64,000 nucleotides of DNA. Origin: Pseudomonadota bacterium. GTDB lineage: Bacteria > Pseudomonadota > Gammaproteobacteria > Burkholderiales > Rhodocyclaceae. Location of the stretch: positions 62,001-126,000 of the forward strand of contig JAGTRW010000002.1 in NCBI GenBank assembly GCA_018262095.1, given 5' to 3'. Numbering within the stretch: the stretch's first letter is position 1; each line of letters starts with the position of its first letter. Position numbers and translations under genes: made by a program. Positions 46,990 to 56,274 of the stretch are shown here, piece by piece. The notes below the pieces were generated by a model, which saw nothing but the letters and a program-made list of their open reading frames with translations, had not been told where the DNA came from and searched no databases.

Positions 46990-48357
46990 CTATGCCGCAG
47001 CCAGCGCCGCCAGCAGCTTGGCGTGGATTCCGCCGAAGCCGCCGTTGCTCATCACCAGGATCTGATCGCCCGAGCGCGCCTGCGCGACGATCTGCGCGAC
47101 CAGTTGGTCGAGATCGTCGGCGACGACCGCCTTGTCGCCGAGCGGCGCCAGCGCATCGGCGGCGTCCCAGCCGAGCTTGGCGCCGTAGCAGAAGACGCGA
47201 TCGGCCTCGAGCAGGCTGGCCGGCAACTGCGACTTCATGACGCCGAGCTTCATGGTGTTCGAGCGCGGCTCGAGTACCGCCAGGATTCGCTGGCCGTCGG
47301 CGCCGATCTTGCGGCGCAGCCCGGCAACCGTCGTCGCGATCGCCGTCGGGTGGTGCGCGAAGTCGTCATAGACGGCAACGCCGCGAACGGTTCCGCGCAG
47401 TTCGAGCCGGCGCTTGACGTTCACAAAGCGCGACAGCGATGCCAAGCCTTGGTCGAGCGGAACGCCGACATGACGCGCGGCGAGCAGTGCGGCGACGGCG
47501 TTGGCGCGATTGTGCTCGCCGTTAAGATCCCAGCGCGTGCTGCCGACGCACTCGTCGCCGCGCATCAGGCGCAACGAACCGACTTCGTCGTCGCCGTCGG
47601 CGTGCCAACCCGACGAAGCGTTGAACGACTCGACCGGCGTCCAGCAACCGCGCGCCAGAACTCGCGACAGACTCTCTTCGGAAGCGTTGCTGACGACCAG
47701 CCCCGAGCGCGGCAAGGTACGCACCAGGTGGTGAAATTGCGTCTCGATCGCCGCCAGATCGGCGAAGATGTCCGCGTGATCGAACTCAAGGTTGTTGAGC
47801 ACCAGGGTTCGCGGCTGGTAGTGGATGAACTTCGAGCGCTTGTCGCAAAAAGCGGTGTCGTATTCGTCGGCTTCGATCACGAAGAACGGCGAATCGCTCA
47901 ATTTTCCTGACAAGCGCGCCGAAACGCCGAAGTTCATCGGCACACCGCCGATCAGGAAGCCGGGCGAGAGTCCCGCATCCTCGAGAATCCACGCCAGCAT
48001 CGCCGAAGTCGTCGTCTTGCCGTGCGTGCCGGCGACCGCCAGCACCCAGCGCCCGTGCAGCACGTGGTCGGCCAGCCACTGCGGGCCGGAGACATAGGGC
48101 AGGCCGCGATCGAGCAGCTCTTCGAGCAACGGGTTGCCGCGCGAGATGGCGTTGCCGACCACGTAGCAATCGGCGCCGAGCGCCAGCTGCTCGACGCCGT
48201 AGCCTTCGACCAGTTCGATCCCAGCGGCCTCGAGCTGCGTGCTCATCGGCGGATAGACGCCGCTGTCGCAACCGGTGACGCGGTGCCCTGCAGCGCGAGC
48301 CAGCTGGGCGATACCGCCCATGAAGGTGCCGCAGATGCCGAGAATATGAATGTGCAT
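46990..48357 (-). CDS. mpl: UDP-N-acetylmuramate:L-alanyl-gamma-D-glutamyl-meso-diaminopimelate ligase
   Basis: A 455-aa Mur-ligase that reattaches recycled murein tripeptide to UDP-MurNAc. The N-terminus MHIHILGICGTFMGGIAQLA is typical of Mpl. AGTHGKTTTSAMLAWIL is the ATP P-loop, EADEYDTAFCDKRSKF carries metal and substrate residues, and VYDDFAHHPTAI is the C-terminal-domain motif. Convergent with the oxidase cluster and divergent from the next gene. Confidence 0.96.
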   Translation of the reverse strand: MHIHILGICGTFMGGIAQLARAAGHRVTGCDSGVYPPMSTQLEAAGIELVEGYGVEQLALGADCYVVGNAISRGNPLLEELLDRGLPYVSGPQWLADHVLHGRWVLAVAGTHGKTTTSAMLAWILEDAGLSPGFLIGGVPMNFGVSARLSGKLSDSPFFVIEADEYDTAFCDKRSKFIHYQPRTLVLNNLEFDHADIFADLAAIETQFHHLVRTLPRSGLVVSNASEESLSRVLARGCWTPVESFNASSGWHADGDDEVGSLRLMRGDECVGSTRWDLNGEHNRANAVAALLAARHVGVPLDQGLASLSRFVNVKRRLELRGTVRGVAVYDDFAHHPTAIATTVAGLRRKIGADGQRILAVLEPRSNTMKLGVMKSQLPASLLEADRVFCYGAKLGWDAADALAPLGDKAVVADDLDQLVAQIVAQARSGDQILVMSNGGFGGIHAKLLAALAAA

Positions 48358-48476
48358 TTAAAGATCCAAGTTAGAATTGAGCGGCCCACTGATGCGCAGC
48401 CGATGAATTGTACCGTCGACGCGGTGTCGAATCGCCAGCGCACGCACTCGATACCCAGCCACGGACACCATCCCCC

Positions 48477-49085
48477 ATGACCCGACCGACCGATCACCGC
48501 ACTGCCGCCCAACTGCGCACAAGGATCGCCAGCGCCGCCGCACGGCTGGTCGCCGAGCACGGCATCAGCGACTACGCGCTGGCCAAGCGCAAGGCGGCGC
48601 ACGGGCTGGGCCTGCCCGACGGCACGCCCTTGCCCGAAAACGCCGAGGTCGATAACGAGTTGCGCATCTACCAGCGACTGTTCCAGGACGACGAACAAGT
48701 TCAAAGAATCGACCATCTTCGGCGAAAAGCAGCTGAAATGATGGATATCATGCAGCGTTTCAACGCCTATCTCACCGGCTCGGTGCTCGAAGGAAGCGCC
48801 GGCCGCTACGCCGAAATCGACATCCAGCTGTTCACCGACAGCGCCAAGGACGTCGAGATTTTTCTGCTCAATCGGCACCTCGACTTCGCGCACAGCGTGC
48901 CGCGCACCGATCGCGCCGAGGCGGTGCTGACCATCGACGACGACGACGCGCTGATCAACCTGATCGTCTACCCGGCAAACCAGGAACGTGTGAGCTTCAA
49001 GACGCGCGACGGCAGGGTTCGTCCGCGCGCGCGCCTCGACGCCGTGCTCAAGTTGCTCGCCGCCGCGCCCACGGAGAACCCATGA
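48477..49085 (+). CDS. Nucleotidyltransferase-like protein of unknown function
   Basis: A 202-aa soluble protein. The N-terminal helical half starts RTRIASAAARLVAEHGISDY. The C-terminal half holds LTGSVLEGSAGRYAEIDIQL, which resembles the GS-x(n)-(D/E)-h-D-h signature of minimal nucleotidyltransferases. It is followed by SVPRTDRAEAVLTIDDDDAL. No characterised homologue is recalled. I take the ATG at 48477; an in-frame start 69 bases upstream gives a non-conserved basic leader. It overlaps the thioredoxin gene (ATGA), so the pair is co-translated. Confidence 0.8.
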   Translation: MTRPTDHRTAAQLRTRIASAAARLVAEHGISDYALAKRKAAHGLGLPDGTPLPENAEVDNELRIYQRLFQDDEQVQRIDHLRRKAAEMMDIMQRFNAYLTGSVLEGSAGRYAEIDIQLFTDSAKDVEIFLLNRHLDFAHSVPRTDRAEAVLTIDDDDALINLIVYPANQERVSFKTRDGRVRPRARLDAVLKLLAAAPTENP

Positions 49086-49636
49086 CCCGACGCAAGCTGC
49101 TGCTGATCGGTCTGAGCGCCGCGCTGATCGCGCTGGTCGCCGGCGTCTATCTTGGTGCGGCGCTCACCCCGGCGGTCACCCCGGTCGAAGCTTCGCTGTC
49201 CGACAGCGCCACCGCGCGCCTTTTCGCGACCCGTCTCGACGACAGCAACGGAAAACCGCAGGCGATCGCGCAGTGGCAAGGGAAAACGCTGGTGGTCAAT
49301 TTCTGGGCGACCTGGTGCCCGCCGTGCCGCGAAGAAATGCCGTCGTTTTCGCGACTACACAACAAATATACGGGAAATGGCGTGCAATTTGTCGGCATCG
49401 CGCTCGATACGGCGGACAACGTCAGCAAATTCTCGCAACAGCTGACGGTCAGCTACCCGCTGTTGATCGCCGACTCGCAAGGCAGCGAACTCACGCGACA
49501 ACTCGGCAACACCAGCCTGGCGCTGCCCTATACGGTCGTTCTCGGTGCGACCGGCGACGTCAAACTGGCTCGGCTGGGTCGCGTTGGTGAAGGCGAACTC
49601 GACGCATTGCTCGCCCAAATGAACCCACGTCAATAG
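49082..49636 (+). CDS. TlpA-like membrane-anchored thioredoxin
   Basis: A 184-aa periplasmic disulfide reductase of the TlpA/ResA group, anchored by an N-terminal helix (about 7-29). The active site is [14 protein letters not shown] (C79, C82), with the cis-proline in LALPYTVVL. Such proteins reduce apocytochrome or CuA-site cysteines; with DsbD and the oxidase in the same window this is plausible. It starts inside the previous gene's stop. Confidence 0.92.
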   Translation: MTRRKLLLIGLSAALIALVAGVYLGAALTPAVTPVEASLSDSATARLFATRLDDSNGKPQAIAQWQGKTLVVNFWATWCPPCREEMPSFSRLHNKYTGNGVQFVGIALDTADNVSKFSQQLTVSYPLLIADSQGSELTRQLGNTSLALPYTVVLGATGDVKLARLGRVGEGELDALLAQMNPRQ

Positions 49637-49653
49637 ACGCTCACTGGACAAAA

Positions 49654-49747
49654 TGCCGCGATATGCGGCAAACTGCGGCGATGAACGTGCAAAACGCCGC
49701 ATCGTCAGACCACCAATCCACAAAGTGGCTCGCCAGCGAGCCACTTT
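49654..49747. other. Two hairpins between the thioredoxin and accB genes
   Basis: TGCCGC-GATAT-GCGGCA (49654-49670) and a stronger perfect 11-bp stem AAAGTGGCTCG-CCAG-CGAGCCACTTT (49722-49747). The second is followed by only a few A/T bases, so it may be a weak terminator or an accB leader structure. No gene is seen in this 193-base gap. Confidence 0.5.
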
Positions 49748-49829
49748 AAAGTCGACTCACGACAAGCCCGCTCAGCGCGGCATCTCTGCCGCCAAACCGG
49801 CGGCCACGAACCCAAGAAGGAGATTATTG

Positions 49830-50279
49830 ATGGATCTGCGTAAACTCAAGAAACTCATCGACCTGGTCGAAGAATCGGGAATTACCGAACTCGAAGTCAC
49901 CGAGGGCGAAGAACGGGTCCGCATCGCCAAGCAGCCACACGCGGCCGCGCAGCAAACCTACGTGATGCCGCAGGCAGCAGCGCCCGCCGCGCCGACCGTC
50001 GCCGTAACGGCGGCCGCCGTCGAGCAAAAGTCGGAGCTGCCCGAAGGACAAGTCATCAAGTCGCCGATGGTCGGCACCTTCTACCGCTCGGCGAGCCCGG
50101 ACTCCGGCCCCTTCGTCGAGGTCGGCAGCGCGGTCAAGGCCGGCGAGACGCTGTGCATCGTTGAAGCGATGAAGCTGCTTAACGAAATCGAGTCCGACTG
50201 TTCCGGAACGGTCAAAGCGATTCTGGTCGAAAACGGCCAGCCGGTCGAATACGGCGAACCGCTGTTCATCATCGGCTAA
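49830..50279 (+). CDS. accB: Acetyl-CoA carboxylase biotin carboxyl carrier protein
   Basis: A 149-aa carrier whose biotin, on Lys115 of the EAMKLLNEI motif, is carboxylated by AccC for malonyl-CoA synthesis. N-terminal [18 protein letters not shown] helix, an Ala/Pro linker (38-70) and the biotinyl domain (75-149) match E. coli AccB. The ATG at 49830 follows AAGGAG; the longer open frame upstream is not family-like. First of the accBC-prmA run. Confidence 0.97.
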   Translation: MDLRKLKKLIDLVEESGITELEVTEGEERVRIAKQPHAAAQQTYVMPQAAAPAAPTVAVTAAAVEQKSELPEGQVIKSPMVGTFYRSASPDSGPFVEVGSAVKAGETLCIVEAMKLLNEIESDCSGTVKAILVENGQPVEYGEPLFIIG

Positions 50280-50294
50280 GGAGTACGCGACGCC

Positions 50295-51656
50295 ATGTTC
50301 GGAAAAGTACTGATCGCCAATCGCGGGGAAATCGCCCTGCGCATCCAGCGTGCCTGCCGTGAGTTGGGAATCAAGACGGTCGTCGTGCACTCCGAAGCCG
50401 ACCGCGACGCGAAATACGTCAAGCTCGCCGACGAATCGGTCTGCATTGGCCCGCCACCTTCCAACCTCTCGTATCTCAACGTCCCGGCGATCATCTCGGC
50501 GGCCGAGGTCACCGACGCGCAGGCGATCCACCCCGGTTACGGCTTCCTCTCGGAGAACGCTGATTTTGCCGAACGCATCGAATCGTCAGGCTTCGTTTTC
50601 ATCGGTCCGCGCCCGGAGACGATCCGCCTGATGGGCGACAAGGTGTCGGCCAAGGACGCCATGAAGGCCGCTGGCGTTCCCTGCGTTCCCGGATCCGACG
50701 GCGCGCTGCCCGAAGACCCAAAGGAGATCATCAGGATCGCCAAGACCGTCGGCTACCCGGTGATCATCAAGGCCGCTGGCGGCGGCGGCGGCCGCGGCAT
50801 GCGCGTGGTGCATACCGAGGCCGCGCTGATCAACGCCGTGACCATGACGCGTTCGGAAGCGCAGAGCTTTTTCGGCAACCCGCAAGTCTATATGGAGAAG
50901 TACCTCGAGAATCCGCGCCACGTCGAGATCCAGGTGCTCGCCGACAGCTTCCGCAACGCCGTCTATCTGGGCGAACGGGACTGCTCGATGCAGCGCCGCC
51001 ACCAGAAGATCATCGAAGAGGCGCCGGCGCCAGGGATTCCGCCGCGCCACATCGCGCGCATCGGCGAACGCTGTGCCGAAGCCTGCCGGCGAATCAACTA
51101 CCGCGGTGCCGGAACCTTCGAATTTCTTTATGAGAACGGCGAGTTCTATTTCATCGAAATGAACACGCGAATTCAGGTCGAGCACCCGGTCAGTGAAATG
51201 ATCAGCGGCGTCGACCTGGTCCAGGAACAGATCCGCGTCGCCGCCGGCGAGAAGCTGCGCTACAAGCAGCGCGAACTGGTTTTCCGCGGCCATGCGATCG
51301 AATGCCGGATAAACGCCGAAGATCCTTACACGTTCGTCCCCTTTCCCGGCAAGATCACCGGTTATCACCCGCCCGGCGGCCCTGGAATCCGCGTCGATTC
51401 GCACGTCTATCAGGGCTATACGGTGCCGCAGCACTACGACTCGATGGTCGCCAAGGTGATCGCCTACGGTGACTCGCGCGACCAGGCGATTCGCCGCATG
51501 CGAATCGCGCTCTCGGAGATGAGCATCGAGGGAATCAAGACCAACATCGCGCTGCACCAGGAACTGATGCAGGACGCCGGCTTCATCAAGGGCGGAATGA
51601 ACATCCACTACCTTGAACACAAACTCGCCGCCAAGGGCGAAGTCAAGAAAGACTGA
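50295..51656 (+). CDS. accC: Acetyl-CoA carboxylase biotin carboxylase subunit
   Basis: A 453-aa ATP-grasp enzyme that carboxylates the biotin of Acc[21 protein letters not shown] opens the protein. [10 protein letters not shown] (79-88), the ATP-binding GGGGGRGMR (162-170), [12 protein letters not shown] and the C-terminal [16 protein letters not shown] are all present. Length is normal for Proteobacteria. Confidence 0.98.
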   Translation: MFGKVLIANRGEIALRIQRACRELGIKTVVVHSEADRDAKYVKLADESVCIGPPPSNLSYLNVPAIISAAEVTDAQAIHPGYGFLSENADFAERIESSGFVFIGPRPETIRLMGDKVSAKDAMKAAGVPCVPGSDGALPEDPKEIIRIAKTVGYPVIIKAAGGGGGRGMRVVHTEAALINAVTMTRSEAQSFFGNPQVYMEKYLENPRHVEIQVLADSFRNAVYLGERDCSMQRRHQKIIEEAPAPGIPPRHIARIGERCAEACRRINYRGAGTFEFLYENGEFYFIEMNTRIQVEHPVSEMISGVDLVQEQIRVAAGEKLRYKQRELVFRGHAIECRINAEDPYTFVPFPGKITGYHPPGGPGIRVDSHVYQGYTVPQHYDSMVAKVIAYGDSRDQAIRRMRIALSEMSIEGIKTNIALHQELMQDAGFIKGGMNIHYLEHKLAAKGEVKKD

Positions 51657-51661
51657 CGCGA

Positions 51662-52558
51662 ATGAGCTGGCTTTCCATCATTATTGAAACCGATTGCCAT
51701 CACGCCGAAGCGCTCGCCGACGCGCTGCTCGACGCCGGTGCGCTGTCGGCCAGCATCGAGGACGCCGACGCCGGGACGGACAAGGAAACGCCGCAGTTCG
51801 GCGAGCCCGGTTCGGTCACTACGCCGGGTTGGGAACGCTCAAAGGTGATCGCGCTGCTTGAGGCCGACGCCGACGTCGACGAACTGATCGCCGCGTGCGC
51901 GCCGCTCGCCGGGCTTACCGAGGTCCCGAGCTACACTCGGGAGGTGGTTGCCGAACAGAACTGGGTGCAGCTCACCCAGTCGCAGTTCGACCCGATCCGC
52001 GTCTCCGAACGACTTTGGATCGTCCCGTCGTGGCACCAGGCACCCGACCCGCAGGCGATCAATCTGATCCTCGACCCGGGAATGGCCTTCGGCACCGGAT
52101 CGCATCCGACCACCCGACTTTGTCTCGAATGGCTCGAGCGGACGGTGACTCCCGGCGTCTCGATTCTTGATTACGGCTGCGGATCGGGTATCCTGGCGAT
52201 CGCCGCCGCCAAACTCGGCGCAGCAGAGGTGCGCGGCGTCGACATCGACGTGCAGGCGGTGAGCGCCGCGCGCAGCAACGCCGAGCGCAACGAGGTCGGC
52301 GCGCGTTTCGACGATTCGGCAAAGGAAATCGAGGGGCAGTTCGACATCGTGGTCGCCAATATTCTCTCCAATCCGCTCAAGGCGCTGGCGCCGGCGATCT
52401 GCTCGCACGTGCGCGCCGGCGGGCAACTGGCGCTCTCCGGAATCCTCGTCGAACAGACCGACGACTTGATCGCCAGCTACGCGCCGTACATTGCACTGCA
52501 CGTTGCCGATACGCGCGACGGCTGGGTCTGCCTCGCGGGAACCAAGCCGGAGCGATGA
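51662..52558 (+). CDS. prmA: Ribosomal protein L11 methyltransferase
   Basis: A 298-aa SAM-dependent enzyme that trimethylates ribosomal protein L11. The N-terminal substrate-recognition domain starts MSWLSIIIETDCHHAEALAD. The C-terminal methyltransferase domain has FGTGSHPTTRLCLEW, LDYGCGSGILAIAAAKLGA and VVANILSNPLKALAP. It overlaps the next gene by ATGA. The accC-prmA neighbourhood is standard in Beta- and Gammaproteobacteria. Confidence 0.97.
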   Translation: MSWLSIIIETDCHHAEALADALLDAGALSASIEDADAGTDKETPQFGEPGSVTTPGWERSKVIALLEADADVDELIAACAPLAGLTEVPSYTREVVAEQNWVQLTQSQFDPIRVSERLWIVPSWHQAPDPQAINLILDPGMAFGTGSHPTTRLCLEWLERTVTPGVSILDYGCGSGILAIAAAKLGAAEVRGVDIDVQAVSAARSNAERNEVGARFDDSAKEIEGQFDIVVANILSNPLKALAPAICSHVRAGGQLALSGILVEQTDDLIASYAPYIALHVADTRDGWVCLAGTKPER

Positions 52559-53607
52559 AAACCCGCTGTCCAGACTGCCAGACGACGTTCCGCGTCACGC
52601 CCGAGCAATTGAAAGCGCGCGCCGGAAAGGTGCGTTGCGGGCAATGCCAGGGCGTCTTCAACGCACTCGACAGCCTGCTTGACGAGACCCTGAGCACGCC
52701 GCCACTAGTCCCTAGGGCGTCTGCTTCGCAGCCCCCGTCGCCGGCAGCACCTGAGCCGGTCGAGCCAAGTACCGATTTGCCGCGTGCGTCATCCTTCGTC
52801 GCCGATGATTCGCCGGGAATCGAACCGACTTTTTCCGAACCAACTTTCGCTGAACCCGCTTTTTCCGAACCGATATTCGCCGAAGCGGTCGCCGCGACGC
52901 AGACCGCAACCGAACCGACTTTTTCCGAACCAACTTTCGCCGGGCCTGCCGTCGCCGACGAATTCGGGGCGGAACCGGCGATTGTCGAACCGACGCTCAC
53001 CGAGTCCGCGGCACAGGAACTGGGCAAGGCGACCGGCTTGATCATGCCGCGTGAGACCACCGAAATCCCGGGCTACAGCAAGTGGAGCGAAGGCGTGATG
53101 GCCGCGCCGGTGTCTTCGGCGCCCGAAAAAGCCGCGCGCTGGCCGTTTACGGTCGCCGCGCTGCTACTCGTGATGGCGCTCGCCGCACAGCTTGTTTTCC
53201 GCTTCCGCAGCGAGATCGCGATCACGCTGCCCAGCCTGCGCCCGGTGCTCGAGCTGCTGTGCCGGACGCTCGACGCCGAGATTCCGCTGCCGCGTCACGT
53301 TGAGTTGGTAAGCATCGAGACGTCCGACCTGCAAACCGACCCGGCGCGCGGCAATCTGCTGGTGCTCAACGCGACACTGCGCAATCGCGCCAACTACGGC
53401 CAGGCGTTTCCCTCGCTCGAGCTGTCATTAACCGATACGCAGGACGCCGCGATCGCGCGCCGCGTCTTCGCGCCTGCCGAGTATCTCCCGGCGAAGATTC
53501 GCGCTGGACAGCCTTTCGCCGCCAACTCCGACGTCGCGGTACGGCTCTGGATCGAAGCCAAGGAGATTGCTGCGGCGGGCTATCGCCTCTACGTCTTCTA
53601 TCCCTGA
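52555..53607 (+). CDS. Zinc-ribbon (MJ0042) and DUF3426 membrane protein
   Basis: A 350-aa protein. An N-terminal zinc ribbon with C5, C8, C28 and C31 (CPDCQTTFRV, VRCGQCQGVF) is followed by a disordered Pro/Glu/Ser linker (50-150) containing ten-residue repeats EPTFSEPTFA. One TM helix (about 193-214) and a C-terminal DUF3426 beta domain (VSIETSDLQTDPARGNLLVL) complete it. The ribbon would be cytoplasmic and the DUF3426 part periplasmic. Function is unknown, although the position after prmA is conserved in Betaproteobacteria. Confidence 0.9.
   Translation: MKTRCPDCQTTFRVTPEQLKARAGKVRCGQCQGVFNALDSLLDETLSTPPLVPRASASQPPSPAAPEPVEPSTDLPRASSFVADDSPGIEPTFSEPTFAEPAFSEPIFAEAVAATQTATEPTFSEPTFAGPAVADEFGAEPAIVEPTLTESAAQELGKATGLIMPRETTEIPGYSKWSEGVMAAPVSSAPEKAARWPFTVAALLLVMALAAQLVFRFRSEIAITLPSLRPVLELLCRTLDAEIPLPRHVELVSIETSDLQTDPARGNLLVLNATLRNRANYGQAFPSLELSLTDTQDAAIARRVFAPAEYLPAKIRAGQPFAANSDVAVRLWIEAKEIAAAGYRLYVFYP
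52821..52940 (+). repeat. 30-bp in-frame repeats inside the zinc-ribbon gene
   Basis: A 30-base unit at 52821-52850 recurs identically at 52911-52940, and a diverged copy sits at 52851-52880. Each codes ten residues (EPTFSEPTFA or close). The identical pair is 90 bases apart, consistent with recent slippage or gene conversion in the disordered linker. Confidence 0.9.
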
Positions 53608-53635
53608 GCTGCCGCCAAGCGCCGGGGCCGCGCGC

Positions 53636-53644
53636 TGCTATAAT
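53636..53644 (+). promoter_or_regulatory. Candidate extended -10 promoter for the PfkB kinase gene
   Basis: TGCTATAAT is a perfect TATAAT with the extended TG motif, 38 bases before the ATG. No good -35 is visible, as expected for extended -10 promoters. Confidence 0.5.
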
Positions 53645-53681
53645 TTCTCCCTTTAATCACTCTCCATTTATCAAGGCCCCC

Positions 53682-54617
53682 ATGTCGACTCTGATCTGCG
53701 GCTCAATCGCTTACGACAACATCATGGTCTTCCATGATCGTTTCAAGAACCACATCCTGCCCGAGCAGATCCACATCCTCAACGTCGCTTTTCTCGTTCC
53801 CGAAATGCGCCGCGAGTTCGGCGGCTGCGCCGGAAACATCGCCTACAGTCTGCAGTTGCTGGGCGGCGAACCCGAGATCATGGCCACCGTCGGCGACGAT
53901 GCCGGTCCCTATCTCGCGCGCCTCGACAGCCTCGGCCTGTCGCGCAAGCATGTGCGCCAAGTTGCCGACTGCTTCACCGCGCAGGCCTTCATCACCACCG
54001 ACCTCGACGACAACCAGATCACCGCCTTTCACCCGGGCGCGATGACTTACGCGCACTACAACCAGATCGCCGACGCCAAGGACGCGACGCTGGGCATCGT
54101 CGCCCCCGACGGTCGCGACGGGATGATCTCGCACGCGCGCAATTTCGCCGCCGCCGGCGTCCCCTTCGTTTTCGACCCCGGCCAGGGGCTGCCGATGTTC
54201 TCCGGCGACGAGTTGATGGAATTCATGAAACTCGCCGACTACGCGTGCTTCAACGACTACGAGGCGAAAATGGCTTGCGACCGCACCGGCCGCACGCTCG
54301 AACAGCTGGCAGGCGAGGTCCGCGCACTGATCGTCACGCGCGGCGGCGAAGGCTCGCACATCTACGCCGACGGGCAGCGTTACGAGATCCCGTGCGTTGC
54401 CGCCGACGCGCTGGTCGATCCGACCGGCTGCGGCGACGCCTACCGCTCAGGCCTGCTCTACGGCATCGCCAAGGGCTGGGACTGGGTCAAGACCGGGCGC
54501 CTCGCGGCGGTGATGGGGTCGATCAAGATTGCCCATCGCGGCGGACAGAACCACCGCGCGAGTCGGCAGGAGATCGCCGAACGTTTTGCCAAGGCCTTCG
54601 GCCAGGCGCCGTGGTAG
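53682..54617 (+). CDS. PfkB-family carbohydrate / adenosine kinase
   Basis: A 311-aa sugar or nucleoside kinase. FGGCAGNIAYSLQLLGG (47-63) is the N-terminal signature. DPTGCGDAYRSGLLYG (246-261) holds the anion hole and catalytic Asp252, with Cys in place of the usual Ala of GAGD. VTRGGEGSHIY is the ATP-side strand. This betaproteobacterial group near prmA is often labelled carbohydrate or adenosine kinase; the substrate is not established from sequence. Confidence 0.88.
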   Translation: MSTLICGSIAYDNIMVFHDRFKNHILPEQIHILNVAFLVPEMRREFGGCAGNIAYSLQLLGGEPEIMATVGDDAGPYLARLDSLGLSRKHVRQVADCFTAQAFITTDLDDNQITAFHPGAMTYAHYNQIADAKDATLGIVAPDGRDGMISHARNFAAAGVPFVFDPGQGLPMFSGDELMEFMKLADYACFNDYEAKMACDRTGRTLEQLAGEVRALIVTRGGEGSHIYADGQRYEIPCVAADALVDPTGCGDAYRSGLLYGIAKGWDWVKTGRLAAVMGSIKIAHRGGQNHRASRQEIAERFAKAFGQAPW

Positions 54618-54689
54618 CCCACGTACCGCGAACGTGACGAAAACCGCAGTGCTCCACTTGACGCGACGCCAATCACCGAGCGCGTCTCG

Positions 54690-55478
54690 ATGACTGCCAC
54701 GCCCAGGCTGATCCGCGTCTGGCGTGGCCTGAGGCTGGCGCTGCACTTCGCCTGGATGGCGCTGGCCACCATCGTGCTCTATCCGCGGCTTGACGCCGGC
54801 GGCCGCGCGCGGCTCAAGCAACGCTGGTCGCTGCAGATCCTCGAGATTCTGTGCGTGCGTCTCAAAGCGGCGCCGAGCGACGCGCCTGCCGGTTGCCTGA
54901 TCGTCTCCAATCACATCTCCTGGCTCGACATCTTCGTGATCAACGCACTGCGTCCGTCGGCTTTCATCGCCAAGGCCGAGATCAGGAAGTGGCCATTCAT
55001 CGGCTGGCTCGGCGCGCGCAACGACACCGTTTTCCTGCGCCGCGGCAGCCGCGGACACGCCAAGGAGGTCAATGGGCAAATCGACGCGCTGCTCATCGAC
55101 GGAATCGACGTCGCGATCTTCCCCGAGGGTACGACGACCGACGGAACGCATCTTCTGAATTTTCACGCGGCGCTGCTGCAGCCGGCGATCGAGACCGGAC
55201 GCGCCGTGCTGCCGCTAGCGCTGTCGTACCACGACGCGCAGGGCAAGCTCAGCCGCGCGCCTTCGTTTGCCGGCGAGACGACGCTGGCGCAGTGCTTCGC
55301 GGCGATCTTCGCCTGCCGCTCGCTGACCGCCCGCGTCCAGCCGATACCGGCCATCGACACGACAGGACAGACCCGGCGCGAGCTGTCGCAGGCCGCGCAC
55401 GACGCGATCGCTACCAGGCTCGGATTTCTTGCGGCGAACTGTCGACCTGAAAAAGCGCCCGATCCTCAAGCCGGATAG
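54690..55478 (+). CDS. 1-acylglycerol-3-phosphate O-acyltransferase family (PlsC-like)
   Basis: A 262-aa membrane-associated acyltransferase. An N-terminal hydrophobic helix (15-33) is followed by the NHISWLD motif (H-x4-D catalytic pair, about 73-79) and [13 protein letters not shown] (the second motif). It acylates lysophosphatidate or a related lysolipid; several paralogues usually exist, so I give no symbol. Its last 68 bases overlap the convergent apaH gene. Confidence 0.9.
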   Translation: MTATPRLIRVWRGLRLALHFAWMALATIVLYPRLDAGGRARLKQRWSLQILEILCVRLKAAPSDAPAGCLIVSNHISWLDIFVINALRPSAFIAKAEIRKWPFIGWLGARNDTVFLRRGSRGHAKEVNGQIDALLIDGIDVAIFPEGTTTDGTHLLNFHAALLQPAIETGRAVLPLALSYHDAQGKLSRAPSFAGETTLAQCFAAIFACRSLTARVQPIPAIDTTGQTRRELSQAAHDAIATRLGFLAANCRPEKAPDPQAG

Positions 55479-56232
55479 CGCTCAGCGGGCCCCCCCAGAG
55501 ACAGCCCGAATCGAGCGCCAACAGATTGGGTGTGATCTTGAGCCCGAGCGCCGACCAGTGGCCGGTCACCAGCACCGTCTGCGCACTGCGCCGGCCCGGC
55601 ACGTCGAACCACGGAATGAAGCCCGCCGGCGCCTTGGCGAGCTCGCCCTTGACCTTGAAATCCATCACGCCGTCGGGCGAACAGAAGCGCATCCTGGTCA
55701 TCGCATTGACGATCACGCGCAGCCGCGGCCAGCCTTCGAGGTCGTCGCGCCACGACGCTGGCTCGCTGCCCCACATATTGGCCAGCAGGTCTCGCCAATC
55801 GGCGCCGGAGAGCGCCGCTTCGACCTCGGCGGCGAGCGACTTCGCCCGATCCGCGGTCCACTGCGGCAGCAGTCCGGCGTGCACCAGGCAATAGTCGCCC
55901 TCGACGTGGCACAGCGGCTGCTGCCGCAACCAGTCGAGCAGCTCGTTGCGATCGGGCGCCGCGAGAATTTCGTCGAAGGTATCGCCCTTGCCCTTCTTGC
56001 CGAAGCCCTCGGCAGCCATCAGCAAAGAGAGGTCGTGATTGCCGAGCACGGTGACCGCCGATGAACCGAGGTCGCGTACAAAGCGCAGCGTTTCCAACGA
56101 GCGCGGCCCGCGATTGACGAGATCGCCGACCAGCCACAGCTTGTCGTTCGCGGAGTTGAAGGCGCAACGCTCGAGCAGGCGCGTCAGGGCATCGAAACAG
56201 CCTTGAATGTCGCCGATGGCGTAGGTCGCCAA
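55411..56232 (-). CDS. apaH: Diadenosine tetraphosphatase, symmetrical
   Basis: This 273-aa metallophosphatase hydrolyses Ap4A to two ADP and can decap Np4-capped RNA. The metal-site motifs are [22 protein letters not shown] and [17 protein letters not shown] and TGHWSALGL follow in order. Length matches the family. Convergent overlap with the acyltransferase gene. Confidence 0.96.
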   Translation of the reverse strand: MATYAIGDIQGCFDALTRLLERCAFNSANDKLWLVGDLVNRGPRSLETLRFVRDLGSSAVTVLGNHDLSLLMAAEGFGKKGKGDTFDEILAAPDRNELLDWLRQQPLCHVEGDYCLVHAGLLPQWTADRAKSLAAEVEAALSGADWRDLLANMWGSEPASWRDDLEGWPRLRVIVNAMTRMRFCSPDGVMDFKVKGELAKAPAGFIPWFDVPGRRSAQTVLVTGHWSALGLKITPNLLALDSGCLWGGPLSAIRLEDRALFQVDSSPQEIRAW

Positions 56233-56274
56233 TTATTTCTCCTCGCTCTTGTAGAGGCCCTGTTTCATAGGCTC

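Noticed and set aside
52821-52940. The 30-bp repeats as a small CRISPR-like array.
   Set aside because: They are in frame inside a gene, two are adjacent without a spacer, and no cas genes are present.
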